Of a stretch of 64,000 bases of DNA, positions 53,177-61,990 are shown in pieces; positions within the stretch are counted from its first letter, which is position 1; every line of letters begins with the position of its first letter. Origin of the DNA: Winogradskyella wichelsiae. GTDB lineage: Bacteria > Bacteroidota > Bacteroidia > Flavobacteriales > Flavobacteriaceae. Location of the stretch: the NCBI RefSeq assembly GCF_013403925.1, contig NZ_JABFDJ010000005.1, forward strand, positions 1 to 64,000, read 5' to 3'. The position numbers and the translations under genes are program-made. A model generated the notes under the pieces. The model searched no databases, was not told where the DNA came from, and saw nothing but the letters and a program-made list of their open reading frames with translations.

Positions 53177-55072
53177 ATGAGCACATTCCAAGAATTAGGT
53201 CTTAATGAAGACCTTCTTAAAGGTATTACAGATTTAGGTTTTGAAAAACCTAGTGAAGTCCAAGAAAAAGCAATCCCACTTTTATTAGAAGAAGACATAG
53301 ATTTAGTGGCTTTGGCACAAACTGGTACTGGTAAAACAGCAGCCTTCGGATTTCCGATGTTACAAAAAATAGATATTGCTAGCAGAACTACTCAAGGTCT
53401 TATCTTATCTCCAACTCGTGAACTTTGTTTACAAATTACAAACGAACTTAAAGCCTACGGTAAACATTGTAAAGGTTTAAATGTAGTTGCCATTTATGGT
53501 GGATCTAGCATTTCTGACCAAGCAAGAGCTGTAAAACGTGGTGCACAAATTATTGTGGCTACACCTGGTCGTATGAAAGATATGATTAGCCGTAGAATGG
53601 TTGATATTTCTAAAATACAATACAGCGTTTTAGATGAAGCTGATGAGATGTTAAACATGGGATTCAAAGAAGATATTACTGATATTCTTTCTCATACCCC
53701 AGAAGAAAAAAACACATGGTTATTCTCTGCAACAATGCCTAAAGAAGTGGCAACCATTGCAAAGAAATTCATGGATAATCCAACAGAAATTACTGTTGGT
53801 AATAAAAATGAAAGTACAAGTAACGTAACGCACGAATATTATTTAGTAAATGCTAGAGATCGTTACCAAGCTTTAAAACGTTTGGCAGATGCTAATCCAG
53901 ATATTTTCTCTGTGATTTTCTGTCGTACAAAAAGAGATACTCAAAAAGTAGCCGAAAACTTAATTGAAGATGGTTATTCTGCAGGAGCATTACATGGAGA
54001 TTTAAGTCAAAATCAACGTGATTTAGTAATGAAATCTTTCCGTAACAATCAAATACAAATGTTAGTTGCAACCGACGTTGCTGCTCGTGGTATTGATGTT
54101 GATGATATTACACACGTAATTAACTACCAATTACCTGATGAACCTGAAATTTACACACACCGTTCGGGTAGAACAGGACGTGCTGGTAAAACAGGTATCT
54201 CAATGGTTATTGTTTCTAAAAGTGAAGTTAGAAAGATAAAAGGTATTGAACGTATCATTAAGAAAGAATTTGAAAAGAAAGAAATTCCTTCTGGCGTTGA
54301 TATTGTTGAAGTACAATTAATGTCTTTAGCAAACAAAATTCATACTACTGAAACTAATCACGAAATTGATAAGCATCTTGAAAGTATCAACGAATTATTC
54401 GCAGATACAGATAAAGAAGAATTAATTAAAAAATTCTTCTCAGTAGAATTTAACCGTTTCTTTAACTATTACCAAAAATCGAAAGATTTAGGGACTGTAG
54501 CCTCTAGAGATTCTGATAGAGATGGTGGACGTGATTACGATAAACAATCTAATGACTCGCGTTACTTTATAAACGTTGGTAGCAAGGATGGTTTTGATTG
54601 GATGAAATTGAAAGATTTCTTAAAAGAACAATTAGAATTAGGACGTGATGATGTATTTAAAGTAGATGTTAAAGAAAGCTTCTCTTTCTTTAATACCGAA
54701 AAAGGATTACAAGAAAAAGTTTTAGCATTCTTTACAGACTTTAAATATGAAGGTCGTTATGTAAATGTTGAAGTTAGTGAAGATAAAGGCAGAAGTCGTG
54801 GTGGCAGAAGCGGCGGCGGAAGAGGTCGTGGTGGAAACGATAGACGTTCTGGTGGCGGAGGCGGAAGCCGTAGACGAGATGATAAACCAAGAGGAGATAG
54901 ACGTTCTGGTGATAGACGCTCTGATGGCGGAAGCTCTGATAGACGCTCTAGCGATAGACGTTCTAGTGACAGAGGAGAAAGATCATTTAACGATTCTCGT
55001 GGAGACAGACGTTCTTCAGAATCTAATGGATCTAGCTCAGAAAGACCAAGACGCTCTAGAAGAAGAGATTAA
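53177..55072 (+). CDS. DEAD-box RNA helicase with Arg/Gly/Ser-rich tail
   Basis: 631 residues. Q motif LGFEKPSEVQEKAIP; motif I AQTGTGKTAAFG (about 48-59); PTRELCLQ; TPGRMKDM; motif II LDEADEML (DEAD, about 155); motif III FSATMP; motif V DVAARGIDVDDITHVINY; motif VI HRSGRTGRAGKTG. A DbpA/CsdA-like RNA-binding domain lies at about 470-545 (RYFINVGSKDGFDWMKLKDFLKEQLEL). The last ~90 residues are low-complexity RGG/RRSSDRR repeats, likely disordered and RNA-binding. This is the DeaD/CshA type, used for ribosome assembly and cold RNA remodelling. It has a structured leader and a strong terminator. Confidence 0.95.
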   Translation: MSTFQELGLNEDLLKGITDLGFEKPSEVQEKAIPLLLEEDIDLVALAQTGTGKTAAFGFPMLQKIDIASRTTQGLILSPTRELCLQITNELKAYGKHCKGLNVVAIYGGSSISDQARAVKRGAQIIVATPGRMKDMISRRMVDISKIQYSVLDEADEMLNMGFKEDITDILSHTPEEKNTWLFSATMPKEVATIAKKFMDNPTEITVGNKNESTSNVTHEYYLVNARDRYQALKRLADANPDIFSVIFCRTKRDTQKVAENLIEDGYSAGALHGDLSQNQRDLVMKSFRNNQIQMLVATDVAARGIDVDDITHVINYQLPDEPEIYTHRSGRTGRAGKTGISMVIVSKSEVRKIKGIERIIKKEFEKKEIPSGVDIVEVQLMSLANKIHTTETNHEIDKHLESINELFADTDKEELIKKFFSVEFNRFFNYYQKSKDLGTVASRDSDRDGGRDYDKQSNDSRYFINVGSKDGFDWMKLKDFLKEQLELGRDDVFKVDVKESFSFFNTEKGLQEKVLAFFTDFKYEGRYVNVEVSEDKGRSRGGRSGGGRGRGGNDRRSGGGGGSRRRDDKPRGDRRSGDRRSDGGSSDRRSSDRRSSDRGERSFNDSRGDRRSSESNGSSSERPRRSRRRD

Positions 55073-55105
55073 CTTACTGATATTGCAGTAAATTTTAATA
55101 TACAG

Positions 55106-55147
55106 ATCCAAAACTTAAACATTTTTTAAGTTTTGGATTTTTTTTTG
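55106..55147 (+). terminator. Strong terminator of the helicase gene
   Basis: 14-bp perfect stem ATCCAAAACTTAAA/TTTAAGTTTTGGAT, followed by a run of about nine T residues. Confidence 0.92.
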
Positions 55148-55257
55148 ATACATTATTATTCAATTATAGATATAAAAAAGTTAATATTTAGTCAAATCTA
55201 AATCTGCAATATGTTAAATCCGATTTCTTTATTACCTTTACAACGTAACACACCTAC

Positions 55258-56055
55258 ATGCGATATCTCTTTATTTTATTTTTATTTTTAGCTACGGTTA
55301 ATAGTTATAGCCAAGATAGCACAGCAACTGCAACACCAACCAAAGTTAAAGGAACCATGGTTAGTGCCACAACAGGTCTACCTCTTAGCGAAGCAAATAT
55401 TGTAAATATTAATCAAGTTGTTGGTACAGCTACAAATGATGATGGCCTTTTTGAAATAAGAGCTAACGTTAACGATACTCTTCACCTATCTTATCTAGGT
55501 TACAAATCGATAAAGGTTAGAGTAACTAATGATTGGTTAAAATTTGGTAATACAGATATTGAAATGACCGAGTTGGCTTTAGCTTTAGAGGAAGTAACGG
55601 TTAAACAACTGCGATTAACAGGATATTTAGAAGTTGATATGAATCAAGTTCCTATTACCTCAAATAATCGTTATCGTATTTCGGGCTTACCTGGTCAGGG
55701 CTATGAAGCTGGAAAGCCTAACATAGCAACTAAAGTGCTTGGTGCCATTTTTAATCCTGCAGATTTCTTGTATAATATGTTTGGAAGAAAGCCAAATGAA
55801 ATGCATAAATTGAAAAAAATGAAAGAAGATGACGAGATTAGAAGTCAACTTTCTAAACGTTTTGACAGAGAAATGCTTCTTGTTTTACTTCAAGTCACTA
55901 AATTCGATTTAGAAGAAATTGTAAATCAATGTAACTATTCTAAAGACTTCATTAATACCGCTAACGATCTTCAAATATTAGATGCTATTAGCGAATGCTA
56001 TGAAGAGTATAAAGTGATTAAACGAAGTAAAGAACGCAAAAACAGTAAAGAGTAA
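55258..56055 (+). CDS. Secreted protein with CarboxypepD_reg-like domain
   Basis: 265 residues. A signal peptide of about 18 residues ends in SYSQ. A carboxypeptidase-regulatory-like beta-sandwich follows (about 30-110: VKGTMVSATTGLPLSEANIVNINQVVGTATNDDGLFEIRANVNDTLHLSYLGYKSIKVRV), the domain that also heads SusC/TonB receptors. No plug or barrel follows. The C-terminal half is helical and charged (about 180-265) with no recognised family. It is probably periplasmic or envelope-attached; function unknown. Confidence 0.85.
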   Translation: MRYLFILFLFLATVNSYSQDSTATATPTKVKGTMVSATTGLPLSEANIVNINQVVGTATNDDGLFEIRANVNDTLHLSYLGYKSIKVRVTNDWLKFGNTDIEMTELALALEEVTVKQLRLTGYLEVDMNQVPITSNNRYRISGLPGQGYEAGKPNIATKVLGAIFNPADFLYNMFGRKPNEMHKLKKMKEDDEIRSQLSKRFDREMLLVLLQVTKFDLEEIVNQCNYSKDFINTANDLQILDAISECYEEYKVIKRSKERKNSKE

Positions 56056-56057
56056 AC

Positions 56058-56714
56058 TTAACTATTAACATAACGCTCAACAATAGCATCATAATCCTTT
56101 AATGTCTTTTTAATCCAATCAAAGCGTTTCTCTATAATTTCATCTGCTGATAATTTCCAATCTATTTCAGATTTTCTTAATTGAGCTGTAACATGCTGAA
56201 GAATAATAGCTGCAGAAACAGAAATATTTAAACTTTCAGTAAAGCCAACCATTGGTATTTTTAAAAAACAATCAGCTTGATCAATGACTTGCTGAGATAA
56301 ACCTTCCGTTTCTCTTCCAAAGAAAAAACAAGACTTTTTGGTAATATCAAAATCGATTAATTCGCAATCATCAACATGAGGAGTTGTTGCTACAATCTGA
56401 TAATCTTTTGCTTTCAAATCCTTAATACAATCTTTAATAGAACTGTATCGATTTAAGTCTACCCACTTTTGAGCACCCATGGCAATTTCGCGATCTATAC
56501 TTTTAGAATTTACCTCTTCAACAATATTTAATTCTTGTACACCAAAAACATCACAAGATCGCATAACAGCACTTGTATTATGCAATTGATAAACATCTTC
56601 AGTAGCTACTGTAAAATGTTTCGTTCTATTTGGTAACACGGAATTGAAACGTTCAACACGACTTTCTGTAAGAAATGTTTCTAAATATTCTAGAAGTTTT
56701 AAATCTGCTTTCAT
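56058..56714 (-). CDS. TrmH-family RNA 2'-O-methyltransferase
   Basis: 218 residues from the ATG at 56714 (MKADLKLLEYLETF); the longer frame from 56762 adds an unlikely hydrophobic stretch. SpoU/TrmH motifs: motif 1 around NTSAVMRSCDVFGVQELNIVEE, motif 2 FFFGRETEGLSQQVIDQADCFLKIPM, motif 3 ESLNISVSAAIIL. The ending resembles tRNA (Gm18) methyltransferase TrmH. It methylates ribose 2'-OH of a guanosine, most likely in tRNA. It converges with the CarboxypepD_reg gene. Confidence 0.9.
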   Translation of the reverse strand: MKADLKLLEYLETFLTESRVERFNSVLPNRTKHFTVATEDVYQLHNTSAVMRSCDVFGVQELNIVEEVNSKSIDREIAMGAQKWVDLNRYSSIKDCIKDLKAKDYQIVATTPHVDDCELIDFDITKKSCFFFGRETEGLSQQVIDQADCFLKIPMVGFTESLNISVSAAIILQHVTAQLRKSEIDWKLSADEIIEKRFDWIKKTLKDYDAIVERYVNS

Positions 56715-56832
56715 ATATTCAAAAATATAAAATATAGCGATAATTAAAGCGGAGTTCAACAATCATTTTCTCCATATATAAAACTTAAAAAATTTAAATT
56801 TCTATTGAAATCTAAAGTATTATTATAAATCT

Positions 56833-57519
56833 ATGAAAAAACATATTGTTATTTTAACAGGAGCAGGCATCAGTGCAGAAAGTGGTATTAAAACATTTAG
56901 AGATGCAGATGGCCTTTGGGAGGGTCACGACGTAATGGAAGTTGCTACCCCGGAAGGTTTTAAAAAGAATCCGACTTTGGTTTTAGATTTTTATAATCAA
57001 CGAAGACAACAACTAAATGAAGTTAAGCCCAACCAAGCACATTTTGATTTAGCTGCTTTAGAAAAAGATTATCATGTTACTATAATCACGCAGAATGTAG
57101 ATGATTTGCATGAACGCTCTGGAAGTCATAATATAATTCACTTACATGGAGAGTTGCGAAAAATAAGAAGTTCTATAGATGAAAATGATATTACAACTTG
57201 TAATAGAGATATTCATTTAGGTGACATTTGCAAAAAAGGACATCAATTAAGACCTCATATTGTATGGTTCGGTGAGGCTGTCCCTATGATTGATAAAGCT
57301 ATAGAGATTTGCCAACAAGCAGACATTTTAGTTATTATTGGTACAAGTATGCAAGTTTACCCTGCTGCTGGATTAATGGATTACGTACAACCTATTGTTC
57401 CTATTTATTATATAGACCCTAAACCAGCTGATGTAAACAACACTAACGTTCATGTCATTGAAAAATCGGCAACAGAAGGCACTAAAATTTTATTAGAGAT
57501 TTTAAAAGAAGAAATATAA
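56833..57519 (+). CDS. cobB: Sir2-family NAD-dependent protein deacylase (CobB-like)
   Basis: 228 residues. NAD-binding GAGISAESGIKTFRDADGLW (about 10-29), ITQNVDDLHERSGS with the conserved Asn-Asp pair, catalytic His in IHLHGELR, and a Cys pair (TTCNRDIHLGDICKKG) reduced from the usual four zinc cysteines. The YNQRR stretch (about 57-61) carries Tyr and Arg at the spacing that confers desuccinylase/demalonylase preference in SIRT5 and CobB. It removes acyl groups from lysines while consuming NAD. Confidence 0.94.
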   Translation: MKKHIVILTGAGISAESGIKTFRDADGLWEGHDVMEVATPEGFKKNPTLVLDFYNQRRQQLNEVKPNQAHFDLAALEKDYHVTIITQNVDDLHERSGSHNIIHLHGELRKIRSSIDENDITTCNRDIHLGDICKKGHQLRPHIVWFGEAVPMIDKAIEICQQADILVIIGTSMQVYPAAGLMDYVQPIVPIYYIDPKPADVNNTNVHVIEKSATEGTKILLEILKEEI

Positions 57520-57600
57520 GCGCCCTTTTTATTCTTGTTAAATATTTTACAAAAAAATAAAACATACCACCACAAATCTTTTTTACTATATATTTGATAA

Positions 57601-58203
57601 ATGGAACAAAAACAAAAATCAGAACTTACAAAAACGTTAATTCTTAACGAGTCTTTTAAGTTGTTCTATAAAAATGGTTTTAAAACAACAAGTGTAGACA
57701 AAATCATGAAAACCACAAACCTTACTAAAGGGGCTTTTTATCATCATTATAAAAGTAAAAAAGAATTAGGCATAGAGGTCATTAGTGCCATAGTACAAAA
57801 ACGTGTTTATGATGGTATGATAAGACCTTTATATCAAGGTGGTGATGCACTACACTTATTAGAATCTACATTTTCAGGACGTCTAAAATCTTTTTCACTC
57901 TATGATAAGCAGCACGGTTGCCCCATGAATAACTTTATCAACGAAATAGCTGATGAAGAAGAAGCTTATCAAATTGCCTTAAAACGAATAATTGAGGAAT
58001 GGAAATCTGCATTAATTCATTTATTAGAAAGAGGAAAACAAGAGAACAGTATTAATAAAGATATTTCAAACACAGCTGTAGCTATTTATTTAATTAGTGC
58101 TTTTGAAGGTGTTCGTGGTATCAGAAAATTATATAATGATGATCTTATTTTAGATCACTATATGTGTGGACTTACACTTTATCTAAATCAATTAAAACCC
58201 TAA
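57601..58203 (+). CDS. TetR/AcrR-family transcriptional regulator
   Basis: 200 residues. The N-terminal helix-turn-helix is ILNESFKLFYKNGFKTTSVDKIMKTTNLTKGAFYHHYKSKKELGIEVI (about 16-63). The C-terminal ligand domain contains HGCPMNNFINEIAD, reminiscent of regulators of the TetR_C_16/AcuR-like kind. It is the first gene of a five-gene run with HAD, SDR, DUF6503 and peroxiredoxin. A perfect palindrome between it and the HAD gene, and a matching half-site upstream of it, are probably its operators. Confidence 0.94.
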   Translation: MEQKQKSELTKTLILNESFKLFYKNGFKTTSVDKIMKTTNLTKGAFYHHYKSKKELGIEVISAIVQKRVYDGMIRPLYQGGDALHLLESTFSGRLKSFSLYDKQHGCPMNNFINEIADEEEAYQIALKRIIEEWKSALIHLLERGKQENSINKDISNTAVAIYLISAFEGVRGIRKLYNDDLILDHYMCGLTLYLNQLKP

Positions 58204-58217
58204 TATTTTTTTAACTA

Positions 58218-58241
58218 AAAACATACTATAAAGTATGTTTT
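58218..58241. promoter_or_regulatory. Probable TetR operator
   Basis: Perfect dyad AAAACATACT-ATAA-AGTATGTTTT, 16 bp before the HAD ATG and 14 bp after the TetR stop. A half-site AAAACATAC also occurs about 34-42 bp upstream of the TetR ATG (57559-57567). An intergenic hairpin or attenuator is the alternative reading. Confidence 0.6.
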
Positions 58242-58256
58242 ATAAAACAAAATCAC

Positions 58257-59063
58257 ATGAGTACTAAAAACAACAGAAGAAGCTTTATTAAAAAATCAGC
58301 AATGTTAGGATTAGCAGGAGCTACAATTCCACAATTTGGATTTGCAGCAAATACAGCTGAAGAAAAAGAATCAACTGAAAATTCTATACGACCTAAAGTC
58401 TTATTCTTTGATGTGAATGAAACATTATTAGACCTCACTGCGATGAAAGAAAGTGTAGGAAAAGTTTTAGGTAATAGAAGTGATTTATTACCCTTATGGT
58501 TTACAACAATGCTACAGTATTCATTAGTTGAAACTGTAGGAAGACAATACAATGATTTCGGAATTATTGGTGCTGCAGCTTTGCAAATGGTTGCTGCCAA
58601 TCATGGTATTACAGTTTCAGAAGAAGATGCAAGAGAATCAATATTAGGACCAATACGATCTTTACCAGCACACCCTGAAGTAAAAAAAGCTTTAGGAGAC
58701 TTAAAAAAAGCGGGATATAAATTAGTTTCATTTACAAATTCGTCTAATAAAGGTGTAGAAACACAATTTAAAAACTCTGGATTATTAGATTATTTTGAAG
58801 AACGTTTAAGTATCGAAGACATGGGGAAATTTAAACCGCACTCTGATGCTTATGATTGGGCTGCTCGTAAAATGGGAATTAAGCCAAGTGAATGTTTACT
58901 CGTTGCCGCTCACGGTTGGGATATTGCAGGTGCTGTATGGGCTGGCTGGAGAGGTGCTTTTGTAGGCAGACCTGGTGCTCAATTATATCCTTTGGCTCCA
59001 TCTCCTGAAATAAATGAACCTAATTTAAAATTAATAGCAGAACGTTTAATTGCTCTAAAATAA
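58257..59063 (+). CDS. Haloacid dehalogenase type II with Tat signal
   Basis: 268 residues. It begins NNRRSFIKKSAMLGLAGATIPQFGFA, a twin-arginine signal. The HAD domain follows: nucleophile Asp in VLFFDVNETLLDLT (about 44-57), LVSFTNSSNKG (motif II Ser), the conserved Lys in DMGKFKPHSDAYDWAA (motif III), and VAAHGWDIAGAVWAGWRGAFVGRPG (motif IV), all typical of L-2-haloacid dehalogenases. Export of this normally cytosolic enzyme through Tat is unusual. Its gene lies 7 bp upstream of an SDR gene under TetR control. The true substrate may not be a haloacid. Confidence 0.9.
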   Translation: MSTKNNRRSFIKKSAMLGLAGATIPQFGFAANTAEEKESTENSIRPKVLFFDVNETLLDLTAMKESVGKVLGNRSDLLPLWFTTMLQYSLVETVGRQYNDFGIIGAAALQMVAANHGITVSEEDARESILGPIRSLPAHPEVKKALGDLKKAGYKLVSFTNSSNKGVETQFKNSGLLDYFEERLSIEDMGKFKPHSDAYDWAARKMGIKPSECLLVAAHGWDIAGAVWAGWRGAFVGRPGAQLYPLAPSPEINEPNLKLIAERLIALK

Positions 59064-59070
59064 AATTATC

Positions 59071-59805
59071 ATGATATTAGAAAACAAAGTTATTATCGTA
59101 ACAGGTTCTTCTAGAGGAATCGGAAAAGAAATTGCTATTCAATTGGCAAAAAATGGAGCTAAAGTAATCGTCAATCACTCTAATAGTATTGAAGAAGCAG
59201 AAAACACTGTAAATACAATTACTAAAGCTGGAGGAAAAGCAATTGCAATAAAGGCTGATGTTAGTAATAAAGCTGATGTCACTGAATTATTCGATAAAGC
59301 AATTTCAACCTACGGAAAAGTAGATGTATTAGTCAATAATGCTGGTGTTATGATTTCAAAAGAATTGAAAGATAACACTGAGGAAGATTTTTCAAAACAA
59401 TTTGATATTAATGTAAAAGGGATCTTTAATACGCTACAAGAAGCATATCATAAATTATCTGATAACGGTAATATCATTAATATTTCTTCAAGTACCGTAA
59501 AATTAATGTTCCCAACCTATGCTTTATATTCTGCCTCTAAGGCTGCTGTAGAACAAATGACGCGTGTGTTTTCTAAAGAAATTGGTAGAGGTATCTCTGT
59601 AAATGCCCTTGCTCCTGGTGCCACTGAAACCGAATTATTTATGAAAGGAAAATCGCAAGAATTTATTGACAAACTAAGTAGCATGAATGCTTTTAATAGA
59701 CTTGCAAAACCTATAGATATCGCCAAAGTTGTCTTATTTTTAGCAAGTGATGATTCTAAATGGATCTCTGGCCAAGTTATAGGTGCAAACGGCGCTTTGG
59801 TCTAA
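59071..59805 (+). CDS. Short-chain dehydrogenase/reductase
   Basis: 244 residues, classical SDR. The cofactor loop is VTGSSRGIGKEIA (about 9-21), the structural motif NNAGVM, and the catalytic Ser-Tyr-Lys in NISSSTVKLMFPTYALYSASKAA (Tyr and Lys in YSASK). The C-terminus FLASDDSKWISGQVIGANGAL is typical of 3-oxoacyl-ACP-reductase-like enzymes. NADP preference is suggested by SRGIG and an Asn/His-Ser after strand 2. The substrate is unknown. It is co-transcribed with the HAD gene (7 bp) and DUF6503 (19 bp). Confidence 0.93.
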   Translation: MILENKVIIVTGSSRGIGKEIAIQLAKNGAKVIVNHSNSIEEAENTVNTITKAGGKAIAIKADVSNKADVTELFDKAISTYGKVDVLVNNAGVMISKELKDNTEEDFSKQFDINVKGIFNTLQEAYHKLSDNGNIINISSSTVKLMFPTYALYSASKAAVEQMTRVFSKEIGRGISVNALAPGATETELFMKGKSQEFIDKLSSMNAFNRLAKPIDIAKVVLFLASDDSKWISGQVIGANGALV

Positions 59806-59824
59806 ATAAAATAAAGAAACTAAA

Positions 59825-60667
59825 ATGAAAACCAACATATTAACATTAATTACCTGTCTTTTATTAGCTTCTTGTAATAACAATAACGCTGAAAAAAAAG
59901 TCCCTCAAACCCCTAATGCCGAAGTTGCTAAAGAAGAAGCTAAAAAGACTTTTACTAATAAAGGACAAGAGTTAGTGTATAACCTCACTCAAAAAACAGG
60001 TAATTACCAAACTCTTCTTGATAAAAAAGACGTTGTTTATACTTACACCTATAAAACGCCAGATGGCAAAACAGATATCACCACTGAAAAATATATGTTC
60101 AATGGAGAGTTATCTTATGGCTCATATACAAAGCACGAAAGAACACTTCCTAATCTTGAAGGTAATATAGAACAAGGTTACGACGGTAACGAATATTGGC
60201 TTAAACACAACGGAACTGTTATTAATGATGAAGCGGCTCTAAAACGTGTGGCTTTTAACAGACCTACTAATTTCTATTGGTTCTCAATGTTCCCTAAACT
60301 ATTGGATCCAAGTGTGAATTATGAGTATTTAGGTAAAAAAAATATCAATGATAAAGCTTATGAAATTGTAAAAATTTCATTCACGTCAGAAAACGATAAA
60401 CCTACAGACATTTATCAAATTTATATTAATAAAGAAACAGGAATGATTGATCAGTTTTTGTTTACAGTAGCTGACTTTGGTAAAATGGACACACCTAGTT
60501 TATTACAAATGGAGTATGAAGAAATTGATGGTATCATGATTCCTACAAAACGCCAATATAAAAAGTCTAATTGGGATGCCGAAGTAACAGACCTGCCTTG
60601 GATTTATGTAACTTGGAGTAACATTAAATTTAATAATAAATTAAAACTAGAAGATTTTCAAAAATAA
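59825..60667 (+). CDS. DUF6503-like lipoprotein (LolA/LppX-type fold)
   Basis: 280 residues. The lipoprotein signal ends in LLLASC (about residue 17). The mature protein has YTYKTPDGKTDITTEKYMFNGELSYGSYTKHERTLPN, YDGNEYWLKHNG, RPTNFYWFSMFPKLLDPSVNYEYLG and DIYQIYINKETGMIDQFLF, an outer-membrane lipoprotein-sorting-like beta fold; I believe the family is DUF6503. Function unknown. It sits in the TetR-regulated stress-type operon between the SDR and peroxiredoxin genes (5 bp gap to the latter). Confidence 0.8.
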   Translation: MKTNILTLITCLLLASCNNNNAEKKVPQTPNAEVAKEEAKKTFTNKGQELVYNLTQKTGNYQTLLDKKDVVYTYTYKTPDGKTDITTEKYMFNGELSYGSYTKHERTLPNLEGNIEQGYDGNEYWLKHNGTVINDEAALKRVAFNRPTNFYWFSMFPKLLDPSVNYEYLGKKNINDKAYEIVKISFTSENDKPTDIYQIYINKETGMIDQFLFTVADFGKMDTPSLLQMEYEEIDGIMIPTKRQYKKSNWDAEVTDLPWIYVTWSNIKFNNKLKLEDFQK

Positions 60668-60672
60668 AAATC

Positions 60673-61335
60673 ATGACTGATATTAATACAACTTCTTTAA
60701 AGTCTAAATTAGATAAAAAAAGAGCTGATTTTGAATTAAACGCAGACAATGCTAAAAAGACTATTTACGCTGCTGGTTTTGCAGATGTAGAAAACAGCAA
60801 AATTATTAGTTTAGCAAAGCAGATTGGCGATCAAGCTCCTAATTTTACTTTAAACAATGCTTTAGAACAACCTGTAACATTAAAAGATTACCTAAAGAAA
60901 GGCCCCGTGGTACTAACATGGTATCGCGGTGGATGGTGCCCATACTGTAATTTAACTTTAAAACAATTACAGCAAGAATTGCCAAACTTTAAAGCTAGTG
61001 GAGCTAATTTATTAGCATTAACACCCGAATTACCCGATGCCTCTGTAAGTACTTCAGAAAAAAACGACTTACAGTTTGAAGTCTTAAGTGATATTGGAAA
61101 CAAAGTCGCAAAAGATTACGGTATTGTATTTAAATTAACCGACGATGTTGCTAAAATTTACAACGCGTCATTTGGGTTAAATGAACATAATGGTGACGTA
61201 ACTAACGAACTTCCGTTAGCTGCCACTTATATAATAAATGAAGAAGGAAAGATTGATTACGCTTATTTGAACACGGACTATAGAAACAGAGCTGAACCCT
61301 CTGAAATTACGGCGTTTTTAAAGAATAATTTATAA
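60673..61335 (+). CDS. Peroxiredoxin-like AhpC/TSA family protein
   Basis: 220 residues. The thioredoxin fold begins with IGDQAPNFTLNNALEQPVTLKDYLKKGPVVLTWYRGGWCPYCNLTLKQLQQEL. The peroxidatic/redox cysteines form CPYC (about 95-98) in the GGWCPYCN motif of the peroxiredoxin-like (AhpC/TSA, Prx-like2) group. The N-terminal ~55 residues are helical. There is no signal peptide, so it is cytosolic. It probably reduces organic or hydrogen peroxides. It is the last gene of the TetR operon, followed by a terminator. Confidence 0.92.
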   Translation: MTDINTTSLKSKLDKKRADFELNADNAKKTIYAAGFADVENSKIISLAKQIGDQAPNFTLNNALEQPVTLKDYLKKGPVVLTWYRGGWCPYCNLTLKQLQQELPNFKASGANLLALTPELPDASVSTSEKNDLQFEVLSDIGNKVAKDYGIVFKLTDDVAKIYNASFGLNEHNGDVTNELPLAATYIINEEGKIDYAYLNTDYRNRAEPSEITAFLKNNL

Positions 61336-61388
61336 AATAATTATCCTAAAAATTACTATTTGATTAATAGTTCTGTTCATTATTACTA

Positions 61389-61422
61389 AAAAAGTCATTA
61401 ATTATTAATGGCTTTTTTTTTA
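61389..61422 (+). terminator. Terminator of the TetR operon
   Basis: Stem AAAGTCATTAA/TTAATGGCTTT with one G-T pair and a 4-nt loop, followed by about nine T residues. Confidence 0.88.
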
Positions 61423-61537
61423 TGCCTATTTATATAAGAGTTAATTGATGTATTTTTAAAATAACAAATTACTAAAATCTCTTTAATATTTTTTTACCTA
61501 ATTAGCACTTTGCACAATCATTGCTTCAAGAAATTTA

Positions 61538-61545
61538 TATCTTTG
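61538..61545 (+). promoter_or_regulatory. Possible -7 box for the metal-efflux genes
   Basis: TATCTTTG matches TANNTTTG but lies only 6 bp before the ATG at 61552, with TTG motifs at unfavourable distances (14 or 25 bp). It would give an almost leaderless mRNA, so it is a weak call. Confidence 0.3.
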
Positions 61546-61551
61546 CTATCA

Positions 61552-61866
61552 ATGAAACATTTAGCATTACTATTATCAATTTATATTTTCGCACTTAATC
61601 TAACACCTTGTTCAGATTACATTACGACTGGTAATACTGATGCTACAACTGAAATTTCACAAGTTACAGGTGGCAACCATCAACATCAAGAATCCGATTC
61701 CTGTTCTCCTTTTTGTATTTGTCAATGTTGCCATGTTAATGCTACAAATTTAAAATTTGTTAATGTAGAGCTTAACATATCCTATATTTCTACTCAAGAC
61801 TTTTTCTACTTAAATGGCACTGAAAAAGATTTTACAACTTCAATTTTACAACCTCCAAGGGCATAA
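61552..61866 (+). CDS. Small His/Cys-rich exported protein next to a metal efflux pump
   Basis: 104 residues from the ATG at 61552; a TTG start at 61510 would only lengthen it ahead of the signal peptide. Signal segment KHLALLLSIYIFALNLTPC. Mature part: HQHQESDSCSPFCICQCCH, a dense cluster of six Cys, four His within about 25 residues, suited to copper, zinc or silver binding. It matches the small proteins (DUF6660, by memory) found before CusA/CzcA pumps in Bacteroidota. It precedes the RND gene by 124 bp. It is probably a periplasmic metal sensor or chaperone, by inference. Confidence 0.82.
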   Translation: MKHLALLLSIYIFALNLTPCSDYITTGNTDATTEISQVTGGNHQHQESDSCSPFCICQCCHVNATNLKFVNVELNISYISTQDFFYLNGTEKDFTTSILQPPRA

Positions 61867-61990
61867 TTCAGTTTTTTTTGAGGATAACTGTATCCAAACA
61901 AGAACCATTGTAGGTTCTTTTCATTTCGAATAATTCTATTTTTTAATAGGCATTATATCGAAAATTTTAACTGAATTAAATCTTTTTTCT

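Noticed and set aside
54780..55070. DNA repeats at the helicase 3' end as a minisatellite or mobile element
   Set aside because: They encode the disordered Arg/Gly/Ser tail common to DEAD-box helicases of this type.
54765..55091. 108-residue open frame rich in Val/Ala/Glu
   Set aside because: It is the out-of-frame reading of the helicase RGG/RRS repeats, which creates a long artefactual frame.
61510..61551. Upstream TTG start for the His/Cys protein
   Set aside because: It would place 14 residues before a good signal peptide; the ATG at 61552 gives a normal start.
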